Notes under the pieces: generated by a model
What the model was told of the DNA's origin: nothing
Databases searched by the model: none
The model's input: only the letters and a program-made list of their open reading frames with translations
Program-made: the position numbers and the translations under genes
Shown: one piece after another, positions 50,258 to 60,409 of the stretch
Layout: each line of letters begins with the position of its first letter
Position numbering within the stretch: position 1 is the first letter of the stretch
From: Caldimonas caldifontis
GTDB taxonomy: Bacteria > Pseudomonadota > Gammaproteobacteria > Burkholderiales > Burkholderiaceae_C
Length of the DNA stretch: 64,000 nt
Assembly (NCBI RefSeq): GCF_002930615.1
Contig: NZ_PSNX01000009.1
Coordinates: 1-64,000, forward strand
Direction: 5' to 3'

Positions 50258-50787
50258 CACTTCACCCCCTGCTTGGCAGCAGCCTCGAGGTCAGCCAGGA
50301 GCGCATCGAGCCGATCGTTGCTCATGAAGCTGCACATCTGGCGATCATTGACCAGCATCACCGGCGCATCGGCACAGGCCCCCAGGCACTCGCATTCCTG
50401 CAGCGTCACCAGACCATCGGGCGTGGTCCCGCCGATCTCGATACCCAGGCGCTGAGCCAGATGCTCGGCTGCCGCTTGCCCCCCGCGCAGTTGGCACGGC
50501 AGGTTGGTGCAGACGTTGAGCTTGAACTTGCCCACCGGCCGCTGGTTGTACATGTTGTAGAAGGTCGTGACCTCGCGCACGGCCACGGCCGGCATGCCCA
50601 GGTACTGGGCCACGCCCAGTTCGGCCTCGGCGGAGACCCAGCCCTGTTCCTGCTGCACGATGGCCAGACAGGCCATCACGGCGGATTGCTTCTGATCGGC
50701 CGGGTACTTGGCCACCTCGCGGGCAAAACGCTCGAGCGTGGCCGGTGCAAACTGCATCGGCTGGACCAGTTTGGCTTGGGCGCTCAT
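50257..50787 (-). CDS. nuoE: NADH-quinone oxidoreductase subunit E
   Basis: The 176-residue subunit carries a 2Fe-2S cluster (N1a) with ligands Cys93, Cys98, Cys134 and Cys138 in CTNLPC and CLGAC. The [10 protein letters not shown] segment is typical. Its start codon overlaps the nuoD stop by four bases and its stop overlaps nuoF by one. Confidence 0.95.
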   Translation of the reverse strand: MSAQAKLVQPMQFAPATLERFAREVAKYPADQKQSAVMACLAIVQQEQGWVSAEAELGVAQYLGMPAVAVREVTTFYNMYNQRPVGKFKLNVCTNLPCQLRGGQAAAEHLAQRLGIEIGGTTPDGLVTLQECECLGACADAPVMLVNDRQMCSFMSNDRLDALLADLEAAAKQGVK

Positions 50788-52037
50788 CGGTCAATCTCTC
50801 CGAACACGATGTCCATGGTGCCGATCACGGCCACGGCATCGGCAATCATGTGGCCGCGCGACATCTCGTCCATCGCGGCCAGGTGGGCAAAGCCCGGGGC
50901 ACGGATCTTCAGGCGGTAGGGCTTGTTGGCGCCGTCGCTCACGAGGTAGATGCCGAACTCACCCTTGGGATGCTCGACGGCAGCATAGGCCTCGCCTTCG
51001 GGCACGTGGAATCCTTCGGTGAAGAGCTTGAAGTGGTGAATCAGCTCTTCCATGCTGGACTTCATCTCCACCCGAGATGGTGGCGCCACCTTGTGGTTGT
51101 CCGTGATGACGGGGCCGGGGTTCTTGCGCAGCCAGTCCACGCACTGCTGAATGATGCGGTTGGACTGACGCATTTCCTCGACTCGCACCAGATAGCGGTC
51201 GTAGCAGTCACCGTTGGTGCCCACGGGCACGTCAAACTCCATGCGGTCATAGACATCGTAGGGCTGCATCTTGCGCAGGTCCCAGGCAATGCCCGAGCCG
51301 CGCAGCATCGCGCCGGTGAACCCCAGATTGAGGGCACGTTCTGGGGTGACCACGCCAATGCCCACCGTGCGTTGCTTCCAGATGCGGTTGTCTGTCAGCA
51401 GGGTCTCGTACTCGTCCACATGCTTTGGAAAGCGACGAGTAAAGTCTTCGATGAAGTCGAGCAGCGAGCCTTGGCGATTCTCATTGAGCTTGGCGATCGC
51501 CTTGGCGTTGCGAATTTTGGAGGGCTTGTACTGCGGCATGCTGTCGGGCAGGTCGCGGTAGACGCCGCCCGGGCGGAAATAGGCCGCGTGCATGCGAGCA
51601 CCGGACACCGCCTCGTACATGTCGAAAAGGTCTTCGCGCTCACGGAAGCAGTAGATGAGCATGTTCATCGCACCGCAGTCCAGACCATGAGCGCCGAGCC
51701 AGAGCAGGTGATTCAGCAGCCGGGTGATCTCGGCGAACATGACGCGGATGTACTGCGCGCGCTCGGGAACCTCGATACCCAACAGCTTCTCGATGGCCAG
51801 GCAGTAGGCATGTTCGTTGCACATCATGGACACGTAGTCGAGACGGTCCATGTAGGGCAGCGACTGGATGTAGGTCTTGCTCTCGGCGAGCTTCTCGGTG
51901 GCCCGGTGCAGCAGACCGATGTGCGGGTCGGCACGCTGGATGACCTCGCCGTCGAGTTCCAGCACCAGGCGCAGCACCCCGTGGGCGGCCGGGTGCTGAG
52001 GGCCGAAGTTCAGCGTGTAGTTCTTGATGTCAGCCAT
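50784..52037 (-). CDS. nuoD: NADH-quinone oxidoreductase subunit D
   Basis: The 417-residue 49-kDa type subunit forms part of the quinone site. It opens with [14 protein letters not shown] and has the [12 protein letters not shown] segment with the Tyr that contacts the quinone. The ATG at 52037 gives this usual N-terminus; longer reading to 52079 would overlap nuoC. It is separate from nuoC, as in most non-enteric proteobacteria. Confidence 0.96.
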   Translation of the reverse strand: MADIKNYTLNFGPQHPAAHGVLRLVLELDGEVIQRADPHIGLLHRATEKLAESKTYIQSLPYMDRLDYVSMMCNEHAYCLAIEKLLGIEVPERAQYIRVMFAEITRLLNHLLWLGAHGLDCGAMNMLIYCFREREDLFDMYEAVSGARMHAAYFRPGGVYRDLPDSMPQYKPSKIRNAKAIAKLNENRQGSLLDFIEDFTRRFPKHVDEYETLLTDNRIWKQRTVGIGVVTPERALNLGFTGAMLRGSGIAWDLRKMQPYDVYDRMEFDVPVGTNGDCYDRYLVRVEEMRQSNRIIQQCVDWLRKNPGPVITDNHKVAPPSRVEMKSSMEELIHHFKLFTEGFHVPEGEAYAAVEHPKGEFGIYLVSDGANKPYRLKIRAPGFAHLAAMDEMSRGHMIADAVAVIGTMDIVFGEIDR

Positions 52038-52050
52038 GGTTGCCTCGGGC

Positions 52051-52647
52051 TCAGTGCAGGCCGCCGTAGTGGTCTTCACGGATCACGCGCGGTGTGATCT
52101 CCCGCGGCTCGATCGTCACGGGCTGGTAGATGACGCGGCGCTGCTCGGGGTCGTAGCGCATCTCGACGTGGCCCGTGGTGGGGAAGTCCTTGCGGAACGG
52201 GTGGCCAATGAAGCCGTAGTCGGTGAGGATACGGCGCAGATCCAGATGACCCTCGAACACGATGCCATACAGATCGAAGGCTTCGCGCTCGAACCAGTTG
52301 GCAGAGTTCCAGATCTCATTGACCGAAGCCACCACCGGCAGGTCGTCGTCCGGGCAGAAGGTGCGCACGCGCAGCCGCCAGTTGTGGGTGACCGACAGCA
52401 GGTGGCAGACCACGGCATAGCGCAGCCCCTCATGCCTGCCGTCGCCATAGGTGCTGTAGTCGACGCCGCACAGGTCGATCAGCTGCTCGAAACGCAAGGC
52501 GTCGTCGTCACGCAGGCGGCGGCAGACCTCGAGGTAATCGGACGAGGACACCACCAGGGTGAGTTCACCGCGATCGCGCTGGAGCGAACGGATCTGGCCA
52601 CCCAGACGGGCCTCGATCGCGCTTTGCAGGGTGTCGAGTCGGGTCAT
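52051..52647 (-). CDS. nuoC: NADH-quinone oxidoreductase subunit C
   Basis: The 198-residue 30-kDa type subunit has the [13 protein letters not shown] and HPFRKDFP motifs of the family. The start at 52647 follows a GAGAGAAG stretch and is consistent with the family N-terminus. It follows nuoB by 11 bases and precedes nuoD by 13 bases. A longer reading to 52911 lies inside nuoB and is a shadow. Confidence 0.94.
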   Translation of the reverse strand: MTRLDTLQSAIEARLGGQIRSLQRDRGELTLVVSSSDYLEVCRRLRDDDALRFEQLIDLCGVDYSTYGDGRHEGLRYAVVCHLLSVTHNWRLRVRTFCPDDDLPVVASVNEIWNSANWFEREAFDLYGIVFEGHLDLRRILTDYGFIGHPFRKDFPTTGHVEMRYDPEQRRVIYQPVTIEPREITPRVIREDHYGGLH

Positions 52648-52658
52648 GGCAGCTTCTC

Positions 52659-53135
52659 TCAGCGGGCGATGGTGTTTTCGCGACGAATCTTGGACTGCAG
52701 CTGCAGGATGCCGTAGAGCAGCGCTTCCGCAGTGGGCGGGCAACCAGGAACATAGACATCGACCGGGACGATGCGGTCGCAACCACGCACGACGGAGTAG
52801 CTGTAGTGGTAATAGCCGCCGCCGTTGGCGCAGGAGCCCATGCTGATCACCCAGCGCGGCTCGGCCATCTGGTCGTAGACCTTGCGCAACGCCGGGGCCA
52901 TCTTGTTGCACAGCGTGCCCGCCACGATCATCAGATCAGACTGACGAGGGCTGGGGCGGAACAGCATGCCAAAGCGGTCAATGTCGTAGCGCGACGCGCC
53001 CGCATGCATCATCTCGACGGCGCAGCACGCCAGGCCAAAGGTCATGGGCCACAGCGAACCGGTCTTGGACCAGTTGATCAGCTTGTCCGCCGTGGTGGTG
53101 ATGAAACCTTCCTTGAGAACGCCTTCGATACTCAT
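52659..53135 (-). CDS. nuoB: NADH-quinone oxidoreductase subunit B
   Basis: The 158-residue subunit holds cluster N2, the last iron-sulfur centre before the quinone. Its unusual tandem cysteines Cys37-Cys38 ([10 protein letters not shown]), the Cys in MGSCANGGG and that in [12 protein letters not shown] are all present. The length is normal. It lies 15 bases after nuoA. Confidence 0.96.
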   Translation of the reverse strand: MSIEGVLKEGFITTTADKLINWSKTGSLWPMTFGLACCAVEMMHAGASRYDIDRFGMLFRPSPRQSDLMIVAGTLCNKMAPALRKVYDQMAEPRWVISMGSCANGGGYYHYSYSVVRGCDRIVPVDVYVPGCPPTAEALLYGILQLQSKIRRENTIAR

Positions 53136-53150
53136 GACTGCACTCCTTGG

Positions 53151-53510
53151 TCATTCCCAATCCAGGGCGCCCTTCTTCCACTCGTAGATGAAGCCCACCA
53201 CGAGGATGCCCAGAAAGACCATCATGGCCCAGAAGCCCACAGGTCCGATCTCGCGCAGGGCCACCGCCCACGGGAAGAGAAAGGCGATTTCCAGGTCGAA
53301 GAGGATGAAGAGGATGGCCACCAGGTAGTAGCGCACATCGAACTTCATGCGCGCGTCCTCGAAGGCCTCGAAGCCGCACTCATAGGGGGAGTTCTTTTCG
53401 GGATCGGGCCGGCGAGGCCCCAGCACGAAGCCCAGCACCTGAGGCGCGACGCCCATCGCGACGCCGACCAGGATGAAGAGGATGACGGGGAGGTACTGGT
53501 CGAGAATCAT
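53151..53510 (-). CDS. nuoA: NADH-quinone oxidoreductase subunit A
   Basis: The 119-residue subunit has three membrane helices and the conserved cytoplasmic loop with [13 protein letters not shown] and the [11 protein letters not shown] segment, both charged and part of the quinone chamber. It is the first gene of the 14-gene complex I operon on the minus strand. A 212-base gap with no gene separates it from the tRNA-Leu gene upstream. Confidence 0.96.
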   Translation of the reverse strand: MILDQYLPVILFILVGVAMGVAPQVLGFVLGPRRPDPEKNSPYECGFEAFEDARMKFDVRYYLVAILFILFDLEIAFLFPWAVALREIGPVGFWAMMVFLGILVVGFIYEWKKGALDWE

Positions 53511-53722
53511 AGGCCTTGCGTCGCTTGGGTCATCGGTCTGTGTGTCCTGGCTGCGCCGTGTCGGTGTCGTCCGGCCTTTGCCGCAAGCGGCAAAAATAAG
53601 GCGCGCTGCCCCCAGCGGAAACCGCTGCTTTCAGCACGCCCGATTTCCCCGAGGCCGCCCGTGAAAACCGGACCCAGGGTCGACAGGGCACCGGATGAGA
53701 ACCCTGCCGAAGATGCATTGAG

Positions 53723-53807
53723 TGGTGCCGACGGCGAGACTCGAACTCGCACAGCTTTCGCCACTACCCCCTCAAGATAGCGTGTCTACCAATTCCACCA
53801 CGTCGGC
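53723..53807 (-). tRNA. tRNA-Leu (anticodon GAG)
   Basis: The minus-strand sequence folds as a class II tRNA with a long variable arm. The acceptor arms are GCCGACG (53807 down to 53801) and CGTCGGC (53733 down to 53727), followed by A and an encoded CCA (53725-53723). The anticodon loop TTGAGGG sits on a CTATC/GGTAG stem and puts GAG at positions 34-36, reading CUU and CUC leucine codons. It sits between secG and nuoA. Confidence 0.96.
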
Positions 53808-54016
53808 ACTGAACATTCACACAAGCCGTGTACGACCCGAGTGCATGCATCAATCGTTCAGTTTCGCTGCGCAAACCACCCATGGTGTCTGAGGGGAGTG
53901 GCTTGCTACACAGACATAAATTCTAACTCGAAAAGCAGGGTTATCTCCAAGTGTTGCAGGTCCTCTTTTCAGAGTGTCCTTGGCTTGGCGCAAACCCCGC
54001 CGCTCTACCGCGCCAC
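53808..54016. other. Spacer between tRNA-Leu and secG
   Basis: I see no gene, second tRNA or strong hairpin here. A relatively AT-rich stretch (about 53908-53945) could hold the tRNA/nuo promoter. Confidence 0.5.
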
Positions 54017-54400
54017 TCAGTTGCTCGCGGGGATCTGACCGGCACCACCGGAGGGCTCGGAAGCCGACGGCGCAACCGAGGGTGCACCGGGGATCTGCGC
54101 AGCGCCGGGCGCCACCGGCTGGTCGAGCACACTGCCCCCCCCGCCCGACGCAGCATGCGGCGTAGCGTTCGACAGATAGGCCAGGGCCAGGGTGCAGGCG
54201 AAGAAGATCGTGGCGCACACCGCGGTCGTGCGCGACAGGAAGTTCGCACTGCCTGTCGCGCCAAACAGGCTGCCCGAAGAGCCGCCGCCAAAGGACGCCC
54301 CCATGTCAGCGCCTTTGCCATGCTGGACCAGCACCAGGCCGATCATGGTCAACGCGGCCAGCAACTGCACCACAAGGATCAGGGTGGTCATGAACTGCAT
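54017..54400 (-). CDS. secG: Protein-export membrane protein SecG
   Basis: SecG is the third, smallest subunit of the SecYEG protein-export channel in the inner membrane. The 127-residue protein has two membrane helices (about 5-25 and 55-73), the loop with GKGADMGASFGGGSSGSLFG (in part), and a low-complexity Pro/Ala/Ser-rich C-terminal tail typical of Betaproteobacteria. The start at 54400 follows a TGGAGAA site; earlier in-frame ATGs lie in tpiA. It follows tpiA by 31 bases, as in most relatives. Confidence 0.93.
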   Translation of the reverse strand: MQFMTTLILVVQLLAALTMIGLVLVQHGKGADMGASFGGGSSGSLFGATGSANFLSRTTAVCATIFFACTLALAYLSNATPHAASGGGGSVLDQPVAPGAAQIPGAPSVAPSASEPSGGAGQIPASN

Positions 54401-54431
54401 CAGTGTTCTCCAGTGATTCAAGAGCGCACGC

Positions 54432-55172
54432 TCAGAGCGCTGCGCGGCAGATGGCAACGAAGTCGGCAGCCTTCAGCGAGGCACCGCCGATGAGCCCGCC
54501 ATCGATGTCGGGCTGCGAGAAAAGGCTGGCAGCGTTCTCAGGCTTGACGCTGCCGCCGTAGAGGATGCGCATGCCATCGGCGTGCGGCGTGGCCGCCTTG
54601 AGCTGGGCACGCAGCACCGCATGGACAGCCTGGGCTTGCTCCGGCGTGGCCGTACGCCCCGTGCCGATGGCCCAGACCGGCTCGTAGGCCACCACCATCT
54701 GAGGGACACAATGACCCAAGGTGTGAATCACGGCCGACAACTGGCGCTTGACCACGGCTTCCGTCTGTGCGGACTCGCGCTCAGCCAACGTTTCACCCAC
54801 GCAGACCACAGGCGTGAGACCCTTGCTGACCACCATGCGGGCCTTGTCGGCGACGAGCTGATCCCCTTCACCGTGCAGGCTGCGGCGCTCCGAATGTCCC
54901 ACGATGACATAGCGGCAGCCGAGGTCGGCCAGCATCGCCGCCGACACCTCGCCGGTGTAGGCGCCCTGCTCATGTGCGGAGCAGTCCTGCGCACCCAGCG
55001 CGATGTGACTGCCCTGCAAGGCCAGCACGCAGGCTGCCAGATAGGGATAAGGCGGGCACACGGCCGTGTCGCACACGAAAGGCTCGGCCGCACGCAAGCC
55101 GGCCAGCAGCTCGGCGTTGGCCGCCAGACTGCCGTGCATCTTCCAGTTCCCGATGACAAGTTTGCGTCGCAT
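54432..55172 (-). CDS. tpiA: Triosephosphate isomerase
   Basis: TpiA interconverts dihydroxyacetone phosphate and glyceraldehyde-3-phosphate. The 246-residue protein has Lys11 in IGNWKMHG, His93 in IVGHSERR, and the catalytic Glu164 in [12 protein letters not shown], then the phosphate loop [10 protein letters not shown]. The start at 55172 gives the usual [11 protein letters not shown] opening; an upstream in-frame reading to 55826 overlaps the quinone oxidoreductase gene and is a shadow. Confidence 0.96.
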   Translation of the reverse strand: MRRKLVIGNWKMHGSLAANAELLAGLRAAEPFVCDTAVCPPYPYLAACVLALQGSHIALGAQDCSAHEQGAYTGEVSAAMLADLGCRYVIVGHSERRSLHGEGDQLVADKARMVVSKGLTPVVCVGETLAERESAQTEAVVKRQLSAVIHTLGHCVPQMVVAYEPVWAIGTGRTATPEQAQAVHAVLRAQLKAATPHADGMRILYGGSVKPENAASLFSQPDIDGGLIGGASLKAADFVAICRAAL

Positions 55173-55204
55173 GCAGGGGCTCCACGCGGACAAAGCCACA
55201 AATT

Positions 55205-56215
55205 TTATGAGGAGACGCGCTCGGCCGACGTCCACACCAGGGCAAGCTTGCCGATGTGCTGGTTGGACTCCATCAACGCATGCGCCTGTGCCGCCTCGGC
55301 CGGATCGAAGGTGCGAAACACCACGGGCACGATGCGCCGCGCAGCCAGCAAGGGCCACACACGCTCGCGCAGTTCGCGAGCGATCTGCGCCTTGAAGGCC
55401 ACCGGCCGGGGACGCAAGGTCGAGCCCGTCACGGTGAGGCGACGGCGCATCAGGGCGTTGAGGTCCAGCTCGGACTTGGCACCCCGCTGCAGGGCGATGA
55501 TGACCAGTCGGCCGTCGTCGGCCAGGCAGGTGATCTCGCGCGGCAGATAGTCGCCAGCCACCATGTCGAGGATGACGTCGGCACCCCGGCCATCCGTCAA
55601 CGCGCGCGTACGCTCGGCGAAGTCCTCGGTCTTGTAGTTGATCGCGTGATCGGCCCCGAGCTTCAGGCAGGCAGCACATTTGTCGTCGGAGCCCACCGTG
55701 GCGATCACGGTGGCACCGAAGGCCTTGGCCAGCTGAATGGCTGTGACGCCGATCCCGCTGGTGCCTCCCTGCACGAGCAGGGTTTCCCCAGGCTGCAGGC
55801 GGCCGCGCTGGAACACGTTGGACCACACCGTGAAGAAGGTCTCGGGCAGACCGGAGGCTTCAACGTCGGACCACCCCTCAGGCACCGGCAGGCACTGGGC
55901 GACTGGTGCTACGCACAGCTCGGCGTAACCGCCGCCCTGCACCAGGGCACAGACGCGGTCGCCCACCTTGAGACCGGCTTCAGACAAGGCCTGAGCGTCG
56001 CCGGCCACGATCTCGCCAGCCACTTCCAGGCCCGGCAGATCGGAGGCTCCCGGCGGCACGGGGTAGAGGCCCTTGCGCTGCAGCACGTCGGGCCGGTTCA
56101 CACCGGAAGCCCCGACGCGGATCAACACCTCGCCCACCCCGGCGACGGGGTCGGGGCGTTCGGTCAGGCGCAGCACCTCGGGTGCGCCGTACTCGACGAT
56201 CTCAACCGCTTTCAT
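55205..56215 (-). CDS. NAD(P)H quinone oxidoreductase (zinc-less MDR, PIG3/QOR type)
   Basis: The 336-residue protein belongs to the medium-chain dehydrogenase/reductase superfamily, quinone-oxidoreductase group, and lacks the zinc-binding cysteines of alcohol dehydrogenases. It has the [15 protein letters not shown] segment and the nucleotide-binding [20 protein letters not shown] (in part). It would reduce quinones or enones with NADPH. It lies between pnp and tpiA on the same strand, 28 bases after pnp. Its role in the cell is not shown by context. Confidence 0.88.
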   Translation of the reverse strand: MKAVEIVEYGAPEVLRLTERPDPVAGVGEVLIRVGASGVNRPDVLQRKGLYPVPPGASDLPGLEVAGEIVAGDAQALSEAGLKVGDRVCALVQGGGYAELCVAPVAQCLPVPEGWSDVEASGLPETFFTVWSNVFQRGRLQPGETLLVQGGTSGIGVTAIQLAKAFGATVIATVGSDDKCAACLKLGADHAINYKTEDFAERTRALTDGRGADVILDMVAGDYLPREITCLADDGRLVIIALQRGAKSELDLNALMRRRLTVTGSTLRPRPVAFKAQIARELRERVWPLLAARRIVPVVFRTFDPAEAAQAHALMESNQHIGKLALVWTSAERVSS

Positions 56216-56243
56216 GGTCGGATGACGGACGCCAGCGCCCGGC

Positions 56244-58391
56244 TCACTGCTGCTGTTGTTGCTGCTGCTGTTCCTGGGCCTCGCGCTCGCCGGCAGGAGC
56301 CCGCTCGGCCAGAGCCTTCATCGACAGCTTCACGCGGCCCTTCTCGTCGGTCTCGAGCACCTTCACGCGCACGATCTGGCCCTCTTGCAGGTAGTCAGTG
56401 ACCTTGGCCACACGCTCATGGGCGATCTGGCTGATGTGCAGCAGGCCGTCCTTGCCCGGCAGCAGGTTCACCAGCGCACCGAACTCGAGGATCTTGGTGA
56501 TCGGGCCTTCGTAGATCTTGCCCACCTCGACTTCGGCGGTGATCTCCTCGATGCGCTTCCTGGCGATCTCGGCCTTCTCGCCATCGGTGGAGGCGATGGT
56601 GATGGTGCCGTCCTCGGCGATGTCGATCTGGGTGCCGGTCTCTTCCGTCAGGGCGCGGATGGTGGCGCCGCCCTTGCCGATCACGTCCCGGATCTTCTCC
56701 GGGTTGATCTTCATGGTGTACAGGCGCGGTGCGAACTGCGACACCTCGGTCTTGGCGCCACCGACCGCTTCGACCATCTTGCCCAGGATGTGCATGCGCG
56801 CTTCCTTGGCCTGCGCCAGCGCCACCTGCATGATCTCCTTGGTGATGCCTTGGATCTTGATGTCCATCTGCAAGGCCGTCACGCCCTCGGTCGTGCCGGC
56901 CACCTTGAAGTCCATGTCGCCGAGGTGGTCCTCGTCACCCAGGATGTCGGTGAGCACCGCGAAGCGGTTGCCTTCCTTGATCAGGCCCATGGCAATGCCG
57001 GCCACATGTGCCTTCAGGGGCACACCGGCGTCCATCAGGGCCAGGCAGCCGCCACAGACCGAGGCCATCGAGGACGATCCGTTGGACTCGGTCACCTCGG
57101 ACACCACGCGCATGGCGTAGGCGAAGTCTTCCTTGGACGGCAGCACGGCAACCAAGGCGCGCTTGGCCAGGCGGCCATGGCCGATCTCGCGACGCTTGGG
57201 GCTTCCCACGCGGCCCGTCTCGCCGGTGGCGAACGGGGGCATGTTGTAGTGCAGCATGAAGCGGTCGGTAAACTCGCCGCCCAGCGCATCGATCTTCTGC
57301 GCGTCACGGTCGGTGCCCAGCGTGGCCACGGCCAGCGCCTGGGTTTCGCCGCGGGTGAACAGGGCCGAGCCGTGGGTGCGCGGCAACACGCTGGTGCGGA
57401 TCTCGATGGGGCGCACGGTGCGGGTGTCACGGCCATCGATGCGAGGTTCGCCGGCCAGGATCTGGCTGCGCACGATGCGCGCTTCGATCTCGAACAGCAG
57501 GCCCTCGACCTTGACCTCGTCGAACTCGACGCCTTCGGCTGCCAGAGCCGACTTCACGGCGGCATAGGCTTCCCGGCAGGCCTGGGTACGGGCTTGCTTG
57601 GAACGGATCTGGTAGGCGGCACGCAGCTTGTCTTCAGCCAGGGCCGTGACCTTGGCGATGAAGGACTCGTCCTTGGGCGGCGGCTGCCAATCCCACTCAG
57701 GCTTGCCGGCCTGACGCACCAGTTCGTGGATGGCGTCGATCGCGATCTTGCCCTGTTCGTGGCCGAAGACCACGGCGCCAAGCATCACGTCCTCGGGCAG
57801 CTGGTCGGCCTCGGACTCGACCATCAGCACCGCGGCCTCGGTACCGGCCACCACGAGGTCCATGCGCGACTGCGTCTGCTGGGTCTTGCCCGGATTCAGG
57901 ACGTATTCGCCATTGATGTAGCCCACGCGGGCTGCACCGATGGGGCCGTTGAAGGGAATGCCGGAGATGGACAGCGCCGCGCTGGTGGCAATCATCGCGG
58001 GGATGTCGGCGTCGACCTCGGGGTTGAGCGACAGCACGTGGACGACCACCTGCACTTCATTGAAGAAACCTTCAGGGAAAAGCGGGCGGATGGGGCGATC
58101 GATCAGGCGGGACGTCAGGGTCTCCAGTTCGCTGGGGCGACCTTCACGCTTGAAGAAGCTACCGGGGATCTTGCCGGCGGCATAGGTCTTCTCGATGTAG
58201 TCGACGGTCAACGGGAAGAAGTCCTGCCCCGCTTTCGCTGACTTGGCCGCCACCACAGTGGCCAGGACGACGGTGTCGTCCATGTTGACCACCACCGCAC
58301 CGGTGGCCTGACGGGCGATTTCACCCGTCTCCATCGTGACGGTGTGCTGGCCCCATTGGAAGGTCTTGGTGATCTTGTTGAACATGCTCAT
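56244..58391 (-). CDS. pnp: Polynucleotide phosphorylase
   Basis: PNPase is a phosphorolytic 3'-5' exoribonuclease that forms a trimer. The 715-residue protein has two RNase PH domains (about 15-145 and 325-460) with a helical linker, then a KH domain (about 555-615, including [12 protein letters not shown]) and an S1 domain (about 622-690). The catalytic [15 protein letters not shown]-like segment is present in the second. The C-terminus ends with eight glutamines in a row. It starts at 58391 with a GGAGACTGCC site. It lies after rpsO with a hairpin and terminator in between. Confidence 0.96.
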   Translation of the reverse strand: MSMFNKITKTFQWGQHTVTMETGEIARQATGAVVVNMDDTVVLATVVAAKSAKAGQDFFPLTVDYIEKTYAAGKIPGSFFKREGRPSELETLTSRLIDRPIRPLFPEGFFNEVQVVVHVLSLNPEVDADIPAMIATSAALSISGIPFNGPIGAARVGYINGEYVLNPGKTQQTQSRMDLVVAGTEAAVLMVESEADQLPEDVMLGAVVFGHEQGKIAIDAIHELVRQAGKPEWDWQPPPKDESFIAKVTALAEDKLRAAYQIRSKQARTQACREAYAAVKSALAAEGVEFDEVKVEGLLFEIEARIVRSQILAGEPRIDGRDTRTVRPIEIRTSVLPRTHGSALFTRGETQALAVATLGTDRDAQKIDALGGEFTDRFMLHYNMPPFATGETGRVGSPKRREIGHGRLAKRALVAVLPSKEDFAYAMRVVSEVTESNGSSSMASVCGGCLALMDAGVPLKAHVAGIAMGLIKEGNRFAVLTDILGDEDHLGDMDFKVAGTTEGVTALQMDIKIQGITKEIMQVALAQAKEARMHILGKMVEAVGGAKTEVSQFAPRLYTMKINPEKIRDVIGKGGATIRALTEETGTQIDIAEDGTITIASTDGEKAEIARKRIEEITAEVEVGKIYEGPITKILEFGALVNLLPGKDGLLHISQIAHERVAKVTDYLQEGQIVRVKVLETDEKGRVKLSMKALAERAPAGEREAQEQQQQQQQQ

Positions 58392-58458
58392 GGCAGTCTC
58401 CAGTGATGTGCGCGCATGAGGTTGCGCGTGATACCCGAAGCCTCGTCACCGGAGCGGA

Positions 58459-58503
58459 GTGCCATTCCAGGGCGCCTGACCCGCAGGCGCATTGGAATGA
58501 CAC
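58459..58503 (-). promoter_or_regulatory. Long hairpin in the pnp leader
   Basis: GTG-c-CATTCCA-gg-GCGCCTG (58459-58478) is mirrored by CAGGCGC-at-TGGAATG-a-CAC (58484-58503), giving a 17-bp stem with three small internal bulges and a five-base loop. It lies 68-112 bases before the pnp start codon and after the rpsO terminator, which is where RNase III cleaves the pnp leader in enterobacteria for autoregulation. The role here is inferred from position. Confidence 0.55.
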
Positions 58504-58534
58504 AGCAACCCCATTGCAGTGGCGCGGTCTCCGA

Positions 58535-58576
58535 CAAAAAACAAGGAGCCTGTGCTGGGGTCCCAGACAGGCTCCT
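58535..58576 (-). terminator. Intrinsic terminator after rpsO
   Basis: On the minus strand AGGAGCCTGT (58576-58567) pairs with ACAGGCTCCT (58553-58544), with an inner CTGGG/CCCAG extension and one bulged base, followed by a T-run (complement of 58535-58540). It ends rpsO 17 bases after its stop codon; some read-through into pnp is usual in this pair. Confidence 0.88.
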
Positions 58577-58592
58577 GGTCATCTCGGGGCGC

Positions 58593-58862
58593 TTACTTGC
58601 GCAGGCCGAGCTTCTGAATCAGCGCCGTGTAGCGGTCGGCGTCCTTGTCTTTCAGGTAGGCCAGCAGACGCTTGCGGCGGTTGACCATCTTCAGCAGGCC
58701 ACGGCGACCATGATGGTCCTTCTTGTGGAGCTGGAAATGGGGAGTGAGTTCGTTGATGCGGGCGGTCAGCAGGGCCACCTGCACTTCGGGCGAGCCGGTG
58801 TCGGCGGTGCCGCGGGCGTGGGCCTTGATGATCTCGGCCTTGCTCAGATCTGCGATCGACAT
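58593..58862 (-). CDS. rpsO: 30S ribosomal protein S15
   Basis: The 89-residue protein is the full-length S15, which binds 16S rRNA early in 30S assembly. The [12 protein letters not shown] opening, [15 protein letters not shown], and [18 protein letters not shown] (each part) are the family core. In E. coli S15 represses its own translation via a leader structure. The pnp gene is 201 bases downstream. A 166-base gap lies upstream. Confidence 0.97.
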   Translation of the reverse strand: MSIADLSKAEIIKAHARGTADTGSPEVQVALLTARINELTPHFQLHKKDHHGRRGLLKMVNRRKRLLAYLKDKDADRYTALIQKLGLRK

Positions 58863-59028
58863 ATCGTTCCTGGTGAATCGACCGCCCCGACGCGAGAGTG
58901 CCCCCTGGCGTCGGCAGCGGTTTCGTGGTTACTTGCGGTCGCGGGTGAAACCTCCCCACGCCGTGCCTGTTCTGCAGCGATGAACTGCAAAACCGCATGA
59001 TTGTACACGACCTGTATGGATCGCCCGC

Positions 59029-60321
59029 TCAGGGGCGCTGCATCTGGCACTGATGCGGCTGTTCGGTGCGTGCCGCAGGCACGTGGCGCACCGTGACAAA
59101 CCCATAGCCCGAGCCCTCGTTATCGAAGCGCACCCCCTCCCCGCCCGCCTTCTGCATCAGGCTCACGTAGAGCGGCTGGATGAACTGATGATCGGCCGCC
59201 CGCATGGTCCCGTGGTGAAAACCGCCCAGCCCCGCGCCGTCGTAACGGGCGCCCTCGAGGGCCCGAGCAACCGGCAGCGGATCGGTGGAGCCCGCGCGCT
59301 CGATGGCCGCGACCAGCATCTCAACCATGGCCTGCATGCGGGCATGCACGTAGTCATCGGCGGGACGGGGAAAGCGCTCGCGGAAGGCCGCATAGAACCG
59401 GTCAGAGGCGGCGCCCCCTACGTTGGGATGCCATTCGGCCACGGCCAGCACCTGGCCCACGCCCGCCTCCCCGATGGCCGCCGGCACGCCCAGCGCGTTG
59501 CCATAGAAGGTATAGAAGCGGGCCTTGAGGCCCACTTCGCGCGCTGCCTTGATCATCAGCGTCAGGTCGTTACCCCAGTTGCCCGTGACCACGGCCTGGG
59601 CGCCGGACGCCTTGATCTTGGCCACATACGGCAGGAAGTCCTTGATGCGCCCCATCGGGTGCAACTCTTCGCCGACGATCTTCAAGTCCGGCCGGCGCTG
59701 GGCCAGCATCTCGCGGCTCTTGCGCACCACATGCTGGCCGAAGCTGTAGTCCTGGCCGATGAGGTAGACACTGTCGACCGAACGGTCCTCGGCCAGCACG
59801 TCCATCAGGGCGGACAGACGCATGTCGGCGTGAGCATCGAAGCGGAAGTGCCAGAAGCTGCAGCGCTCGTTGGTGAGGATGGGGTCGACCGCGGAATAGT
59901 TCAGGAACAGCACGCGCCGCGCCGGGTCACGCTCGTTGTGCTTGTTGATGGCATCGATCAGGGCCGCTGCCGTCGCGGAACTGTTGCCCTGGGCCACGAA
60001 GGCAATGCGCTGGTCCACGGCAGAGCGCAGCATGGACAGGGCCTCCTCGGTGTTGCCCTTGCTGTCCAGGCGCACGATCTCCAGCGGGCGGGCACCACCG
60101 GGCAACTGCACCCCCCCGCGGGCGTTGACCCGTTCGGCAGCCCAGGCCAGGTTGCGATGCACCGCCTCGCCGGCATTCGCAAACGGACCCGACAGGCCCT
60201 CGATCAGGCCGATGCGCACGGGCTCAATGCGCGACTGAGCCGCCGCAGTGGTGATCAGACCCAAGGTGGCGGCCATCAAGGCCAAGCCGGTTCGCAAGGT
60301 GTTCTTGACAAGAGTTCTCAT
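59029..60321 (-). CDS. Periplasmic branched-chain-amino-acid-type binding protein (orphan)
   Basis: The 430-residue protein is a type 1 periplasmic binding protein of the LivJ/LivK family, with a signal peptide ending near TAAAQ (residue 29). The opening VRIGLIEGLSGPFANAGEAV (in part) and the SSATAAALIDAINKHNERDP stretch (part) fit. The ligand could be an amino acid, amide, or aromatic acid. No permease or ATPase gene flanks it, so it either shares another transporter or serves a sensor. It lies between rpsO and tsaD. Confidence 0.87.
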   Translation of the reverse strand: MRTLVKNTLRTGLALMAATLGLITTAAAQSRIEPVRIGLIEGLSGPFANAGEAVHRNLAWAAERVNARGGVQLPGGARPLEIVRLDSKGNTEEALSMLRSAVDQRIAFVAQGNSSATAAALIDAINKHNERDPARRVLFLNYSAVDPILTNERCSFWHFRFDAHADMRLSALMDVLAEDRSVDSVYLIGQDYSFGQHVVRKSREMLAQRRPDLKIVGEELHPMGRIKDFLPYVAKIKASGAQAVVTGNWGNDLTLMIKAAREVGLKARFYTFYGNALGVPAAIGEAGVGQVLAVAEWHPNVGGAASDRFYAAFRERFPRPADDYVHARMQAMVEMLVAAIERAGSTDPLPVARALEGARYDGAGLGGFHHGTMRAADHQFIQPLYVSLMQKAGGEGVRFDNEGSGYGFVTVRHVPAARTEQPHQCQMQRP

Positions 60322-60409
60322 GTTCAGAAGGGCGTAACGGCCCGGTTGCGGATCGGGCGCGCATTGTGCCAGGGAAAACCCGGTGTGCGATCACCGCCCG
60401 ACCGGCGGG

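Noticed and set aside
53577-53594. Perfect hairpin TTTGCCGC/GCGGCAAA as a terminator between tRNA-Leu and nuoA
   Set aside because: On the minus strand no T-run follows the stem, so it would not be an intrinsic terminator for the tRNA transcript. It may instead be a leader structure.
56256-58241. A 661-residue open frame on the plus strand opposite pnp
   Set aside because: Shadow of pnp, composed mainly of His, Gly and Leu repeats.
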